Of a stretch of 30,628 nucleotides of DNA, positions 9,681-18,729 are shown piece after piece. Position 1 is the stretch's first letter. Every line of letters starts with the position of its first letter. The DNA is from Prorocentrum cordatum (taxonomy: Eukaryota > Sar > Dinophyceae > Prorocentrales > Prorocentraceae), in the NCBI GenBank assembly GCA_963575745.1, contig CAUYUJ010019933.1:137091-167718 (forward strand), in the 5' to 3' direction. The translations under genes and the position numbers were made by a program. Under the pieces are notes generated by a model. It was not told where the DNA came from. It was given only the letters and a program-made list of their open reading frames with translations, and did no database searches.

Positions 9681-10333
9681 TGTAGTAGTAGTAGTAGTAG
9701 AAGTAGTAGCAGTAGTCGTATTTCATGTTAGTAGTAGTAGTAGTGGTAGTAGTAGTAGTAGTAGTAGTTGTTGTTGTGGTAGTAGTAGGAGTAAAAGTGA
9801 GAGTAAAGGTAACAGTAGCCGCCGCCGTAGTAGCAGTAGTAGTGGTAGTAGTACTAGGTGGTAGTAGTCGAAGAAAAAGTAGTAGTAATAGTCGAAGTAG
9901 TTGTAGTGGCAACAGTGGTAGTCGTATTAGTAGCAGTAGTCATACAAGTAGTAGTAGTAGTAGTAATAACAGTAGAGGTAGTAACGGTCATAGAAATAAT
10001 AATAGTAATAGTCGTAGAAGTAGCAGTAGTAGTAGTAGTCCTAGTAGTGGTAGCAGTAGTAGATACAGTACCAGTAGTAGTAGTAGTAGTAGTAATGGTA
10101 GTACCAGAAGTAACATTTAGAGGAGGTCATAGTTATCCTAGTCGTAGTAGTAGTGATAGTAATAGAACTAGCAAACAGCAGTAGTAGTTGTAGTAGTGGA
10201 GCCCGTAGTAGAAAGTAGTGGTAGTGCTAGTAGTTGTAGAAGGAGTAGTAGTGGCAAACGACTCGTAGCATTAGTGGTTGTAGTGGTGGTAGCCGTCGTC
10301 GGCGTAGTAGTAGTGGCAGTAGTGAAGGTAATG

Positions 10334-10372
<39 letters not shown>

Positions 10373-10512
10373 CTACTAGTAGTAATAGTAGTAGTAGTAA
10401 GTAGTAGTAGTAGTAGTGTAAGTAGTAGTTAGTAGTAGTAGTAGTATAGTAGTAGTAGTAGTAGTAGTAGTAGTTAGTAGTAGTAGTAGTAACACTACTA
10501 CTACTACTACTC

Positions 10513-10551
<39 letters not shown>

Positions 10552-10735
10552 GTACTACTACTACTACTTCAAGCGGTGGCAGTAGTAGTAGTGGTAGTAG
10601 TAAGAGTCGTAGTAGCAGTAGTAACAATCATAGTAATAGTAGTAGTGGTGGTAGTAGTAGTCGTCGTCGTCGTAAGACTAGCCGTAATCGTAGTAGCAGT
10701 AGCCATTGACGTAAAAACGCTACTACAGGTACATG
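9005..10735. repeat. (TAG)n / (AGT)n trinucleotide array with an internal strand switch
   Basis: About 1.7 kb of AGT triplets on plus, with interruptions of CAG, GTC, GAA and GGT type and occasional phase slips (TAGTTAG near 9470, 9485 and 9520). At 10493-10569 the plus strand becomes (ACT)n, then returns to AGT. This is the only large array here with a motif other than CAT. Poly-Val and poly-Ser frames are artefacts. Confidence 0.95.
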
Positions 10736-11025
10736 AACAGCATGAAACGTACATGCGAAACGCATGTGAACCGTAAGTATGTATAGAAACGCATGTCAAA
10801 GTATGAGAACCGTTATTGGAACGTATGCGGGGATATGAAGCGTATGCGAAACGTGAACGAGCCGAACACGATAAGCGAATGAAGCGTATGTGGAACGCCA
10901 ACGAGATGGAACGATAAACGAAACGCATGTGTACGGGACTATGTATGAAAACGTGTGCAACGTGTGCGAAAAACAACCTATGTACGAAACGTATGTATGG
11001 AACGCATGGATCCCGAACCGGCATG
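10736..11025. repeat. Degenerate ACGCATGTGAAACG-type tandem repeat
   Basis: About 290 bp in which GAAACGCATG, GAACGTATG, GAAGCGTATG and similar elements recur every 15-25 bp. The consensus is roughly AACGYATGYGAAACG. No coding support. Confidence 0.7.
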
Positions 11026-11029
11026 GCGC

Positions 11030-11195
11030 GGTTCCCGCCCGAAATTGCCCGCATAGCTTCCAGAGGCTCGCGAGGCGTTCGAAGAGGCCCCCCAGGAGGG
11101 AGCCGAAGAGGCCCCGAAGAGTCCTGCGAGAGGCCCCCGAGGGGCATCCCAACAGCTCCCGGCATCCGCCCAAGACGCCTCAGCACACACAGCCC
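11030..11195. repeat. GAGGCCCCC minisatellite
   Basis: A short block of AAGAGGCCCC, GAGAGGCCCCCGAGG and similar 10-12 bp variants. It is the minus-strand form of the TCTTGGGGCC family at 21380-23013 and matches the block at 6930-7180. Confidence 0.6.
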
Positions 11196-11404
11196 GGGCA
11201 CGGTGGCGGAGTGGGCCGAAGGCCATTCGATGATTGCGGCCCTCGCAAAATCCTCCACCCTCCTCCTCCTCCTCTTCCTCCTCCTCCCTCCCCTTCATCA
11301 ACCTTCTCCAGCCATGCCCGCGAGACCGCCGTCGGCCACGGCCACGAGAGCTCCCCACGAACTCAAAGCAAAAAGACGCCACTTCTGGCAGCCGTCCTCG
11401 CCGT

Positions 11405-12340
11405 TCTCCTCCTCTCCCATTCCCTTTCCTTATACAAAACTTCTCCCTGTCGCCTGTCGCATCCCGAGGCCACGTTCTAGGGCGGGCTGGGCGTTTCGCC
11501 TGGCACTTTCTCACCACTTATGACCCGGAAGCTTCAAACATGAAAACAAATTCACGGATTGAGGGCGGGTGGTTTTCAAAATGTGGCTCCCGCCTCAGCG
11601 CCGCGCACATTCGTTTCAAACATTTTCAAGATCTACACGGAATGAGGGCGGGTCTTTTTCAAAGTGTAGCTCTCGCCTTCGCGCCGCGTACATTCGTTTT
11701 AAAAGTTTGGTACAGTTTCGCGGAGTGGGGGCGAAACGTTTTCAAACTGCGGTTCTCACCGTAGCGCCGCGCGTACTCGTTTGAAACATTCGCAACGTTT
11801 CACGGGTTGAGGGCGGGTCGTTTTCAAAATGTGGCTCTCTCCCCTTGGCGCCGTGCACATTCGTTTTAAACATTTGCAAAGAGTGTCACGTACTGAGGGC
11901 GGCTCATTTTCAAAATGTGGCTCTCGCCTTAACGCCGCATACATTTAAACATTTGCAAGAGCTCCACGGATTCCCATGATCAGCGTAGCAAACATGGTGC
12001 TTGTGGAAGGAATCACGATGATGAGGGCGCAACAATTACGTTCATTCACTGTGTTGACGACTCAGGAATGGCTTTCTGGCACAATTCTGTATCGCCAAGA
12101 CGCAACAACCAGGTTGACCCGTGGCGTTGGCATCCCGAGATCAATGTCTTGGCATGCTCCAGAGTCTTCAAACGGTTGTCTTCCACCGAGGCATTTCCCT
12201 CAGTGCAAATGAACAATGAAGGAACCTACGAGGAGGGAACTTGGAGGGAGGGTTTATCCCAACATCGTTGATGACTCCTGGGTTTCCACTGGTCCTCCTC
12301 CTCCTCCTCTTCCTCCTCCTCCTCCTCCTCCTCTCCTTTT
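11405..12340. repeat. Higher-order repeat, copy A
   Basis: Starts with CTTTCCTTATACAAAACTTC...GTCGCATCCCGA, then five copies of an approximately 84-bp subrepeat (11550-11975), then about 290 bp of unique-type sequence (GGCTTTCTGGCA at 12069; AAACGGTTGTC at 12170; TTGATGACTC at 12268), and ends in a CTC tract (12296-12335). Landmarks in the distal part recur 739-740 bp downstream in copy B. Confidence 0.85.
11550..11975. repeat. 84-bp tandem subrepeat, five copies
   Basis: The core GAGGGCGGGTNGTTTTCAAAATGTGGCTC, followed by CGCCGCGCACATTCG and TTTAAACATTTGCAA, begins near 11561, 11644, 11725, 11809 and 11895. Spacing is 81-86 bp. Copies are diverged by substitutions and small indels. The period breaks reading frames, so it is not coding. 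Confidence 0.85.
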
Positions 12341-13110
12341 CCTTATCCAGAACTTCGCCGTGTCGCATCCCGAAGGCAATTGTTGGGGCGTGCCGGGCGT
12401 TTCGACTGGGACTTCCTCACCACGTATGATTCTGAAGCTTCAAGGTTGGTAACCGCCTCTCATATGGAGGGCGGGTAGTTTTCAATATGCGGTTCTCATC
12501 CCAGCACCGCGCGCTCTCGTTGTAAAATATCTTAAGGGTTTCACGGACTGGGGCCGAATCGTTTTCAAACTGTGGCTCCCGCCTTAGCTCCGCGCACATG
12601 GGTTTTAAAAGTTTACAAGACCTTCGGATTACAGGCGGCTCCTTTTCAACATGTGGCTCTCGCCCAAGCGCCGCGCAAACTCTGTTATACAATTTGCAAA
12701 AGGTTTCACGGGTTCCCCTGATCAACGTACCAGACATGATGTCTGGAAGGATTCAAGATTTTGCGGGCGCAACAGTTACACTGACTCGCGGTGTTGAAGT
12801 CCCGGGCACGGCTTTCTGGCATGATTCAGGATCGCCAAGACGCAACAGTCAGGTTGATCCGTGGCGTTCAAATCCCGGGAACAATGTTTCGCATGCTCCA
12901 GGGTTTTCAAACGGTTGTCTTCCAACGAGGCAGTTCCCTCAATGGAAATGAACTGTGGTAGGGGCCTGTGAAAAGGGAATGTGGAGGGAGGGTTGATTCC
13001 AACATCCTTGATGACTCTTGGGTTTACACTGGTCCTCTTCATCCTCCTCGTCGCGCTCCTCCCCCTCCTCCTCCGCCCCCTCCTCGTCCACCCCCTCGTT
13101 GTCTTCCTCC
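12341..13110. repeat. Higher-order repeat, copy B
   Basis: Repeats the order of copy A: CCTTATCCAGAACTTC...GTCGCATCCCGA, then three 84-bp-type subrepeats (cores near 12467, 12547 and 12631), then the GGCTTTCTGGCA / AAACGGTTGTC / TTGATGACTC segment (12809, 12909, 13008), then a CTC tract (13030-13110). It lacks two subrepeats compared with copy A. Confidence 0.85.
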
Positions 13111-13117
13111 TCCCCCG

Positions 13118-13420
13118 CATCACCATACACATCATCATCACAATCGTCATTATCGCTGTGGTATTCGCCACCACCATCATCGTCAACATCATCAGCATCT
13201 TCATCATCAGGAACATCGCCATCACCATCATCATAAGCATTCATCACCAACAGTCCGCATCGTCATCAATACCATCACCACCGTCATCACCATCATCACC
13301 ATGATGATCATAATCAGCCTCATCACGATGATGATCACCAGCAAGATTATCAACAACATCGTGATCAGGATCACCATCATCACCGCCAACATCATCACCA
13401 TCACCATCACCGTCATCAAA
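13118..13420. repeat. CAT-type trinucleotide array 5, diverged
   Basis: About 300 bp of diverged CAT/ATC triplets on plus, directly after the CTC tract of copy B. It includes GATGATGATC patches (13300-13340) that interrupt the one-strand bias locally. Confidence 0.88.
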
Positions 13421-13427
13421 GGAGCGC

Positions 13428-14035
13428 CATAAGAGCTGCCAAGGAGCGCCTTGAAAAAAACTGCTGGATAGCTACGTTCAAGCTCCTAAGAACTTCAGCA
13501 ACAACTGCTACGGAACGCTTCAAAATTGCGAGAACACGCCGTAAAAAACTGAAAGAAAACATATTACAAACTGCGGAAAAAAACACGCCTCAAAAGCTGC
13601 GACGGTGCGCCGTCAAATCTGCCAACGAGCTCCTTCAAAGCTGCCATCGAACGCCTTCAAAGCTGCCAATGAGCGCCTTAAGAACTGCCAAAGAGCGCTT
13701 AAAAAGCTGCTAATGAGCACCTTTAAAGCTGCCACTGAACCCCTTACAAGCTACCAAGGAGCGCGTGAAACACTGCGAAAGAACGCCTTAAAAACTGTTA
13801 AAGAGAGACGCTTCAAAAATACGAAAGAAAGCCGTAAAAAAATGCCAAGCAGCGCCGCAAAAGCTGCTGACGAGCGCCGTGGAAGCTGCTAAGGAACGCC
13901 GTAAAAGCTGCGAAGGAGCGCCGTGAAAGCTGTTAAAAAATGCGCTGCAAAGGCTGCAAAGGAGCGACTTTGAAAAGCTGTGAATTAGGAGCGCCTTCAA
14001 AGTTGCTAGGAGCGCTGGAGGACAAGTTCTAAAAC
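13428..14035. repeat. Satellite of about 22 bp (AAAGCTGCCAAGGAGCGCCTT)
   Basis: About 25 diverged copies of a 22-24 bp unit with consensus near AAAGCTGCYAAGGAGCGCCTT. Unit length is not a multiple of 3 and phase drifts between copies, so the short Ala/Lys/Glu/Arg-rich frames do not form a protein. It is more A-rich than its flanks. Confidence 0.85.
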
Positions 14036-14059
14036 TTTCTGAAAATTTCCGGATCTCCT

Positions 14060-14120
14060 GAACCTGCAACCGTGGATTGAACCACTTCACCGGGGAATCG
14101 ACAAACTTACCGGGGATTCA
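14060..14120. repeat. Inverted copy of the CCCCGGTGAACTGGTCCA motif
   Basis: The reverse complement reads GAATCCCCGGTAAGTTTG, then GATTCCCCGGTGAAGTGGTTCA. The direct repeat GATTCCCCGGT / GAATCCCCGGT and its extension resemble the 8800-8870 repeat. The element lies just beyond the candidate terminal exon ending at 14130. Confidence 0.5.
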
Positions 14121-14129
14121 TTTTATCTT

Positions 14130-14225
14130 CTAGGGGGGGGGCGGCGCCGACCAGGCGAGCGCCGCGGAGGGGGCGCCGTCCAGCACCCAGCCCTCGCCCT
14201 TCGCCAGCAGTTTCTTCAGCTCGGC
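14130..14225 (-). CDS. Candidate terminal exon of a minus-strand multi-exon gene
   Basis: Minus strand: 32 codons from GCC (14225) to an in-frame TAG (14132-14130). It begins AELKKLLAKGEGWVLDG and ends in four prolines. It reads as protein with a Lys/Leu-rich amphipathic start, and is preceded by GCGCAAG and a C-rich stretch that could be a 3' splice site. The frame could also continue upstream through the CGCAAG codons. The intervening plus-strand purine tracts are pyrimidine tracts in the sense direction. Function not recognised. Confidence 0.45.
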   Translation of the reverse strand, partial: AELKKLLAKGEGWVLDGAPSAALAWSAPPPP

Positions 14226-14239
14226 CTTGCGCGGGGCGG

Positions 14240-14820
14240 GGGGGGGCAGCACCGGGCGGAGGGCCAGGGGAGGGGGAGCGGGTGAGGGGCGGGCGGGGAG
14301 GAACTCGTTGGTAACAACACCGTGGTGGAAGGGAGCGGAGGAGTGGGGAGGAGGGAGGAGGGGGGCAGGAGGGAGGTGGAGGACAGGGCGGAAGAGGGGA
14401 GGAGGGAAGGGCGGGGTAGGAGGGAGGGGGGGGGAGGGAAAGGTGCAGCAGGGGGAGGAGGTCGGCGAAGGAAGGGGAGGGGATGATTACAAGACGATTG
14501 CCAGCCAGACTGCAGATCTCACCGATGGGCAGCTGTCGACAAGTGAGACAAAAGAAACAATGACCCCTTCGGCGGGCGACTCGCCGTTTCTGGCGGGGGG
14601 CGAGGGGAGGCGCAGGTGGGGAAGGAGGCAGGGTTCAGGAGGGGATGGGGGAGTGAGGGAGGGAGGCTAGAGGGGGAGGGCCCACGGCTTAGGATGGGGA
14701 GGCTGAGGAAGGGGTCGGCTGAGGGTTGGGGGGGAGCTAGGGGAGGGAGGGAGGCCTGGGGGGATGCTGAGGGACGGGTAGGGCTTAGGAGGGGGAGGAG
14801 GCTGACTAGGGTGCCCCACT
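14240..14820. repeat. GA-rich (GGAGGG) tract, sense-strand polypyrimidine, with a possible micro-exon
   Basis: Plus-strand GGGGAGG/GGAGGGAGG-rich DNA. On the minus strand it supplies the pyrimidine tracts around the candidate exon at 14491-14532. No independent gene seen; Gly/Arg-rich plus frames are compositional artefacts. Confidence 0.6.
14491..14532 (-). CDS. Candidate 42-nt micro-exon
   Basis: On the minus strand a strong pyrimidine tract and AG (TTTCTTTTGTCTCACTTG, then TCGACAG) precede 14 in-frame codons reading LPIGEICSLAGNRL, followed directly by GTAATC, a GT donor. Length is a multiple of 3. It could join in phase to the exon at 14130-14225. Based on splice-site pattern only. Confidence 0.35.
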
Positions 14821-14993
14821 GGGCAGCGTTCACATCCTCGGACACGGATGCTCTTAGTTGCGTGGGCTGCCCATGCAGGACAAAGCCTCTCGCGCCAGAG
14901 CTGCCAAAGACCGACCGCTGTGCATCCAGGCGGGCAAGTCCAGGGCCACCGACGGTGCCCAGAAAACCCACGAGGTAGGAAGCAGACACCGTC
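14820..14993 (-). CDS. Candidate internal exon, 3' end uncertain
   Basis: On minus, CCTCCTCTTCCCCTTCTCAG is a textbook acceptor ending at 14994. The frame after it reads TVSASYLVGFLGTVGGPG, LARLDAQRSVFGSSG and LRASVSEDVNAAQWG, without stops. The donor is not clear. A competing reading exists on plus (ATG near 14873 reading MQDKASRARAAKD, ending at a CACGAG/GTAGGA donor), so strand is not settled. Confidence 0.3.
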
Positions 14994-15004
14994 CTGAGAA
15001 GGGG

Positions 15005-15420
15005 AAGAGGAGGAGGCGGAGGAGGAGGAGGAGGTAGAGGAAGGGGGATAAAAATCGAAAGGAGGACGATATCGGAAAACGAAGAGGAGCAGCAGCAGGG
15101 ACGGGAGGGGAGGGAGCGGAGGGGGAATGAGAAGAGGAGCGGGTCGGGAGCGAGGAAGATGGGAAACAATGGCAGGGAGCACACGGAGGGGAAGGAGGAG
15201 GAGGACAAGCGAAAGCAGAGGAGAAAGCGGATGAGGAGAGGACAAGAAAGAGGAGGAGGAGGAGGAAGAGAAAGAGGGAGGTGCAGGTGGAGGTGGAGGT
15301 GGAGGAGGAGGAGGAGGAAGAGGAGGAGGAGAGACGAGGGGGAGGGAGGAAGAAAAGGAGGAGCAACGATAACATCATCATCATGGGAAATGGAAGAAAT
15401 CGAAGGGAGCTAGCCTAGCA
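15005..15420. repeat. GGA/GAG-rich purine tract
   Basis: Plus-strand GGAGGAGGA-type DNA with a GGTGGAGGTGGA stretch (15285-15310). In the minus gene model this is intronic pyrimidine tract. No independent gene. Confidence 0.7.
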
Positions 15421-15470
15421 GGATGGTGGAGGCGAAGAGCGGACGATATCGCCGATGGCATAACGCACGT

Positions 15471-15710
15471 GTATATATATATATGTTGGTCAAAAGATGC
15501 GTACACTAATTTATGAACCAAACACTAAGGGACATCGATACAGTTCTGTGTGAAAGCGAGAGGGATATACAGAGAGAGGGCGCAAAGGGGAAGAGAGAAG
15601 GTGTGAGATGTAGAGAGAGGGAGTGAGAACTAACAAAGGAGGGATAAAGAGGGAGAGAAATAAAGAGACACAGAGAGAGAGAGGGAGGGAGAATGAGGAA
15701 GATGGCGAGG
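15471..15710. repeat. Short (TA)n, then GAGAGAGGGA-rich tract
   Basis: A (TA)n run sits at 15471-15484. Interrupted GA repeats (GAGAGAGAGGGAGGGAG) occupy about 15550-15700. No gene recognised. Confidence 0.75.
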
Positions 15711-15910
15711 AAGACGATGTAACTGGAGGAGGCCGAAGAGGACGAAGAGTGGGGAGAGCAGAATGAGCAGGAGGGAGAGCTGAAGGAAAATGACAAGGAA
15801 GAGCAGGAGGAGCAGGATAACGACGAAGACGAGGCCTGCTCCTCCCCCTCCTTCTCAGGCATCCTCCGCCTCCTTCCACCTCCGAGACCTCCCTTCCCGC
15901 GGCGAGGTGC

Positions 15911-15949
15911 CTTGACCAGCTCGATGACGATGCTGTCCTCGCGCGCACG
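15911..15949 (-). CDS. Candidate 39-nt micro-exon
   Basis: On minus, the pyrimidine-rich GTCTCGTCTCGTTTCTTC...CCCGGGAG precedes 13 codons reading RAREDSIVIELVK. GCACCT follows, a GC-type donor; GC donors are accepted in dinoflagellates. The (GACGA)n-like plus-strand repeat at 15968-16001 forms the pyrimidine tract. Inference from pattern only. Confidence 0.35.
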
Positions 15950-16579
15950 CTCCCGGGGCAGGCGAGAAGAAACGAGACGAGACGAGACGGGACGAGACGC
16001 TGCAAAGCGCGCTGGGGCGCGGCCGTGTTGAGAGCATTGCGGGGGGACCGTGGCTCCTCACAGGCAGATGAGAAGAACGTGCTGAGCTCCAGGGCGACAG
16101 GAGAGCTCAGGGAGGAGCAGGGGAGGCGGGGGGGTGCAACGGCAGAGGCATGGGCTGGCCCCCTCTTGGGGGGGGCGGGGGGAGACGCTGACCCAGAACC
16201 GACGATGCGTCGCCGAGATGGATCGGCGACTGGGGGGTCCATCCTTCCCCCCCGTTAGGCCAGTCGTCCCCTGCCGTTGCCCCATTGCTGCCCAGTGGCG
16301 ACGGGGGAGGCCCCGACATCCTCCGTCGTGACTGTCTAACAGCGTGGCTCACCAGAGGTCTGGACCTCCTCCCCGGGCCCCGCTCTTCCTCCCGAGGCGT
16401 CCTGCGGCGGTCTCGGGGCCCGGTGAGGGCCCCCCGAAGGCCGAAACAGAGCAACCACCTCCCGCCGTGATGTTTATCGCAGCGAGAGGATGCCAGGGGA
16501 GGGGGAGGCGCCCCGGGCGGAGCCGCCCGCAGCCCCCCGAGCGGGGCGCAGCCCTGGGACGGGGCAGGCGCGCAGCGTC

Positions 16580-16628
16580 CTCCACGAGGTCGCCCGCCGT
16601 GATGGTGTCCTGCAGCTCCTTCTTGGAC
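16580..16628 (-). CDS. Candidate exon of the same minus-strand gene
   Basis: On minus, GCGCGAGCCCAG precedes G and then codons reading SKKELQDTITAGDLVE. Dinoflagellate introns often end in AG followed by G. The downstream boundary is uncertain (GAG/GACGCT would be a GA donor). The frame stays open further as DAARLPRPRAAP. It would lie upstream of the 15911-15949 exon. No family recognised. Confidence 0.3.
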
Positions 16629-16689
16629 CTGGGCTCGCGCGCGGCGGGCGAGCGCCAGAGCGAGGGGCAACATGAGAGGGGGACCTGCT

Positions 16690-17330
16690 CAAGGGGGGCA
16701 ACATCGGCTTGGGATCGGCAATACATTTGCAATGGATCGGCGATATGCCGTCGATTGCGAATCCGCCCTATCGACGATCAGTGTCGATGCATCCCTTATC
16801 CCAGCCCTACAATTGCCCCTGACCGAGGGCGGGAAACGCGGCGGCGGCGTCGAGTCAAGTCGAGTGGCCGTACCGGCACCGATACCCTTCCCTCGTTTTC
16901 GCCTTTTGGGTCTCCTGAGAGGCCCTTCCTCGCAACGTCTGGACTAGCCTCGAAGTTCTGGTCAGAGCACACCCTGGAATAGGTCTTGGACGTGGCGGTA
17001 TTAGTACGCACGTCCCATGGCGCGTCGGCAGGCGCTACACTGCGAAAGAACTCACTCGTTCCGCAAATCAAACGTCGCCCACAAGGACGAGGCCAAGACA
17101 GGGACAAGATCGGACTGAGATAAATCAGAGATCTCTGGGATCCGGCCGTTCTGGAGGATGTATGTGGCGCCGCGGCCGTTCCAACGCGCTCTGGAACGCT
17201 CTGAGAGCGTTCCAGAAAGCTCTGGAACGATGACATGTCCTGGTCCTGGGACCGCCCGATGCATCTACCTCCGAGGAGAAGAGGGAAAGGCGCACGAAAG
17301 GGAATTTGGGACGCACGCGGGGGGCCCGGG
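16690..17330. other. Unique sequence without an assigned gene
   Basis: Overlapping frames on both strands, none with a recognisable motif. It includes a GGATCGGC-rich patch (16708-16745) and the palindrome at 17190-17216. If the minus-strand gene is real, its first exons may lie here. Confidence 0.4.
17190..17216. repeat. 27-nt near-perfect palindrome
   Basis: TCTGGAACGCTCT, a single G, then AGAGCGTTCCAGA: 13-bp arms with a one-base centre. Further GCTCTGGAAC elements lie on either side (17171-17230), so it comes from a cluster of a GGAACGCTCT motif in both orientations. Confidence 0.85.
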
Positions 17331-17600
17331 CGCTGCTGTCACCACCACCGCCACACCGCGTGGGACAAGATGGGGGGGGGGGCAGCAAAGGCAAGGGCTC
17401 GGTGGACGTGATCCGAGTGCACAGCCCACGGGCGGGCGCTCGACTGGTCTGGGTCGGCAACGGCAGCATAGTTCTGGGTGTCGGAGTGGGGGGAGCTGAG
17501 AACACGAAGAAGCACGTTGCGCAAGTCTTGGACTTGCGCAGAGATGGCGGGCGCACAATATGTCGTGGCGGCGTCGGCCCTAACAAGACGCGGCGGCGGG
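17330..17600 (-). pseudogene. Coding-fragment copy 1 of an inverted pair
   Basis: The minus-strand frame reads RADAATTYCAPAISAQVQDL, then RNVLLRVLSSPHSDTQNY and AAVADPDQSSARPW. The copy at 18325-18510 (+) reads RANATATFYAPSPAQI, a stop, then DLRNVLLRTLNCSPLSDT. Both start just after TTAGG and keep the same order of conserved residues, so they are homologous. No ATG-initiated frame of convincing length is seen. The protein family is not recognised; it could be an exon duplicated in inverted orientation or a piece of a repeat family. Confidence 0.5.
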
Positions 17601-17639
17601 CGCGCATGGCAAATCCCGATATGGCTTGTTGACGCCAGC

Positions 17640-18320
17640 TGTTTTTAGTTGTTGGTCATGGTGTCAGTTGCGGCAGGGAGATGGGGGCGCTCGCTGCGGC
17701 GAGTCCAGAGGGGCGCGCACTTGGGGGTGGTGCCGAAACCGCGGCTAGGGGCGGCGAGGCAGCGGGGCATTTTACCACTGATGCTATGCTGGGGGAAGGA
17801 CAGAAGCCCAGTGGTCGCGAAGCAGCTCGCCCAGGCGGTCCTCGTACAAGGCGGAGGCGCCGTCGTACTAGGATCGCCGCAGGCGTGGCAGAAACGAGTA
17901 CATGGATTCAATGTCGGTCACATGTACCGGTTTCCCTGCGAACCGCATGTTGCTTTTGTTTGTTGCTCGACTCTCTGAATCCACTTGCGGTATTGTGAAA
18001 TAGATTCAGTTCCCGCTACATAGATTCATTTCCCGCTTTATGCATCCACGCTGTGTTCGGCGGGGAGAACGCCCTCGCCACCCGCTGGAGACGTGCTCAT
18101 TGATTGCGATGCTCCCGCCTTCCTCCTGCATTGCGCAATCAGGGGCAAGCATGCCGCGGGGCTCCACCAACCCTATAGCCGCAGTCTCTCAATGCCACAA
18201 TCTCCCGCGCGAGTCGCCGCTGCGCGCGCCACAGAGACAGCTCTTGTCTCTCCGCCTCTACTGGAAGCAATAGTGACCAAAAGCGGTGCACGTCACCAGC
18301 GGCATCGCGATCACACCGCG
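17640..18320. other. Spacer between the inverted coding fragments
   Basis: Frames of up to about 110 codons occur on both strands without recognised motifs. A two-copy 20-bp direct repeat (ATAGATTCAGTTCCCGCTAC / ATAGATTCATTTCCCGCTTT) lies at 18000-18040. Confidence 0.45.
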
Positions 18321-18324
18321 CGCC

Positions 18325-18510
18325 GCCGCTCCTGGTTAGGGCCAATGCTACCGCAACATTCTATGCGCCATCTCCGGCGCAAATCTAAGACTTGCGCAAT
18401 GTGCTCCTTCGGACCCTCAACTGCTCCCCCCTCTCCGACACTCCGAACAACGTGGCCATTGCCGAGCCCCAGAAGGCGTAACGCCCGCCCCTGGGCTATC
18501 CACCAACCGC
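18325..18510 (+). pseudogene. Coding-fragment copy 2 of an inverted pair
   Basis: Homologous to the minus-strand copy at 17330-17600 (shared AQ[VI].DLRNVLLR.L, SDT.N and AR/RP elements). It has in-frame stops: TAA in place of the Q codon before DLRNV, and TAA near 18480. Both copies contain GCGCAAGTC-TTR-GAYTTGCGC (here 18378-18398 on the minus strand), a 9-bp stem. This copy is clearly non-coding in this frame. Confidence 0.5.
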
Positions 18511-18729
18511 GCAGCCTCCGAAGGGCCCGCGAAGCGGCTGCACGCGGCCAGTTCTCCTGGAGCCTCCCGCCGCTAGCGGCGCCGACGCATCGAGGAGAAA
18601 GGCGCCCGGCGGCAGGGCCGAGACCAGCTGCATGCAGGAAATGTCGCACTCCACCCCCCCCCACGTTCTGCAACCCCCTCTCTCGTCCAACCCGACAGGG
18701 AGCCACCGCCACCGAAGGGGGCTGACACA

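Noticed and set aside
9062-10432. Poly-Val and poly-Ser membrane-like proteins
   Set aside because: Direct translation of (GTA)n and (AGT)n; no coding evidence.
15723-15916. Acidic protein on plus (LEEAEEDEEWGEQNEQEG)
   Set aside because: No ATG, preceded directly by TAA, and it arises from GAG/GAA-rich purine sequence. The opposite strand fits pyrimidine-rich intron next to the candidate micro-exon.
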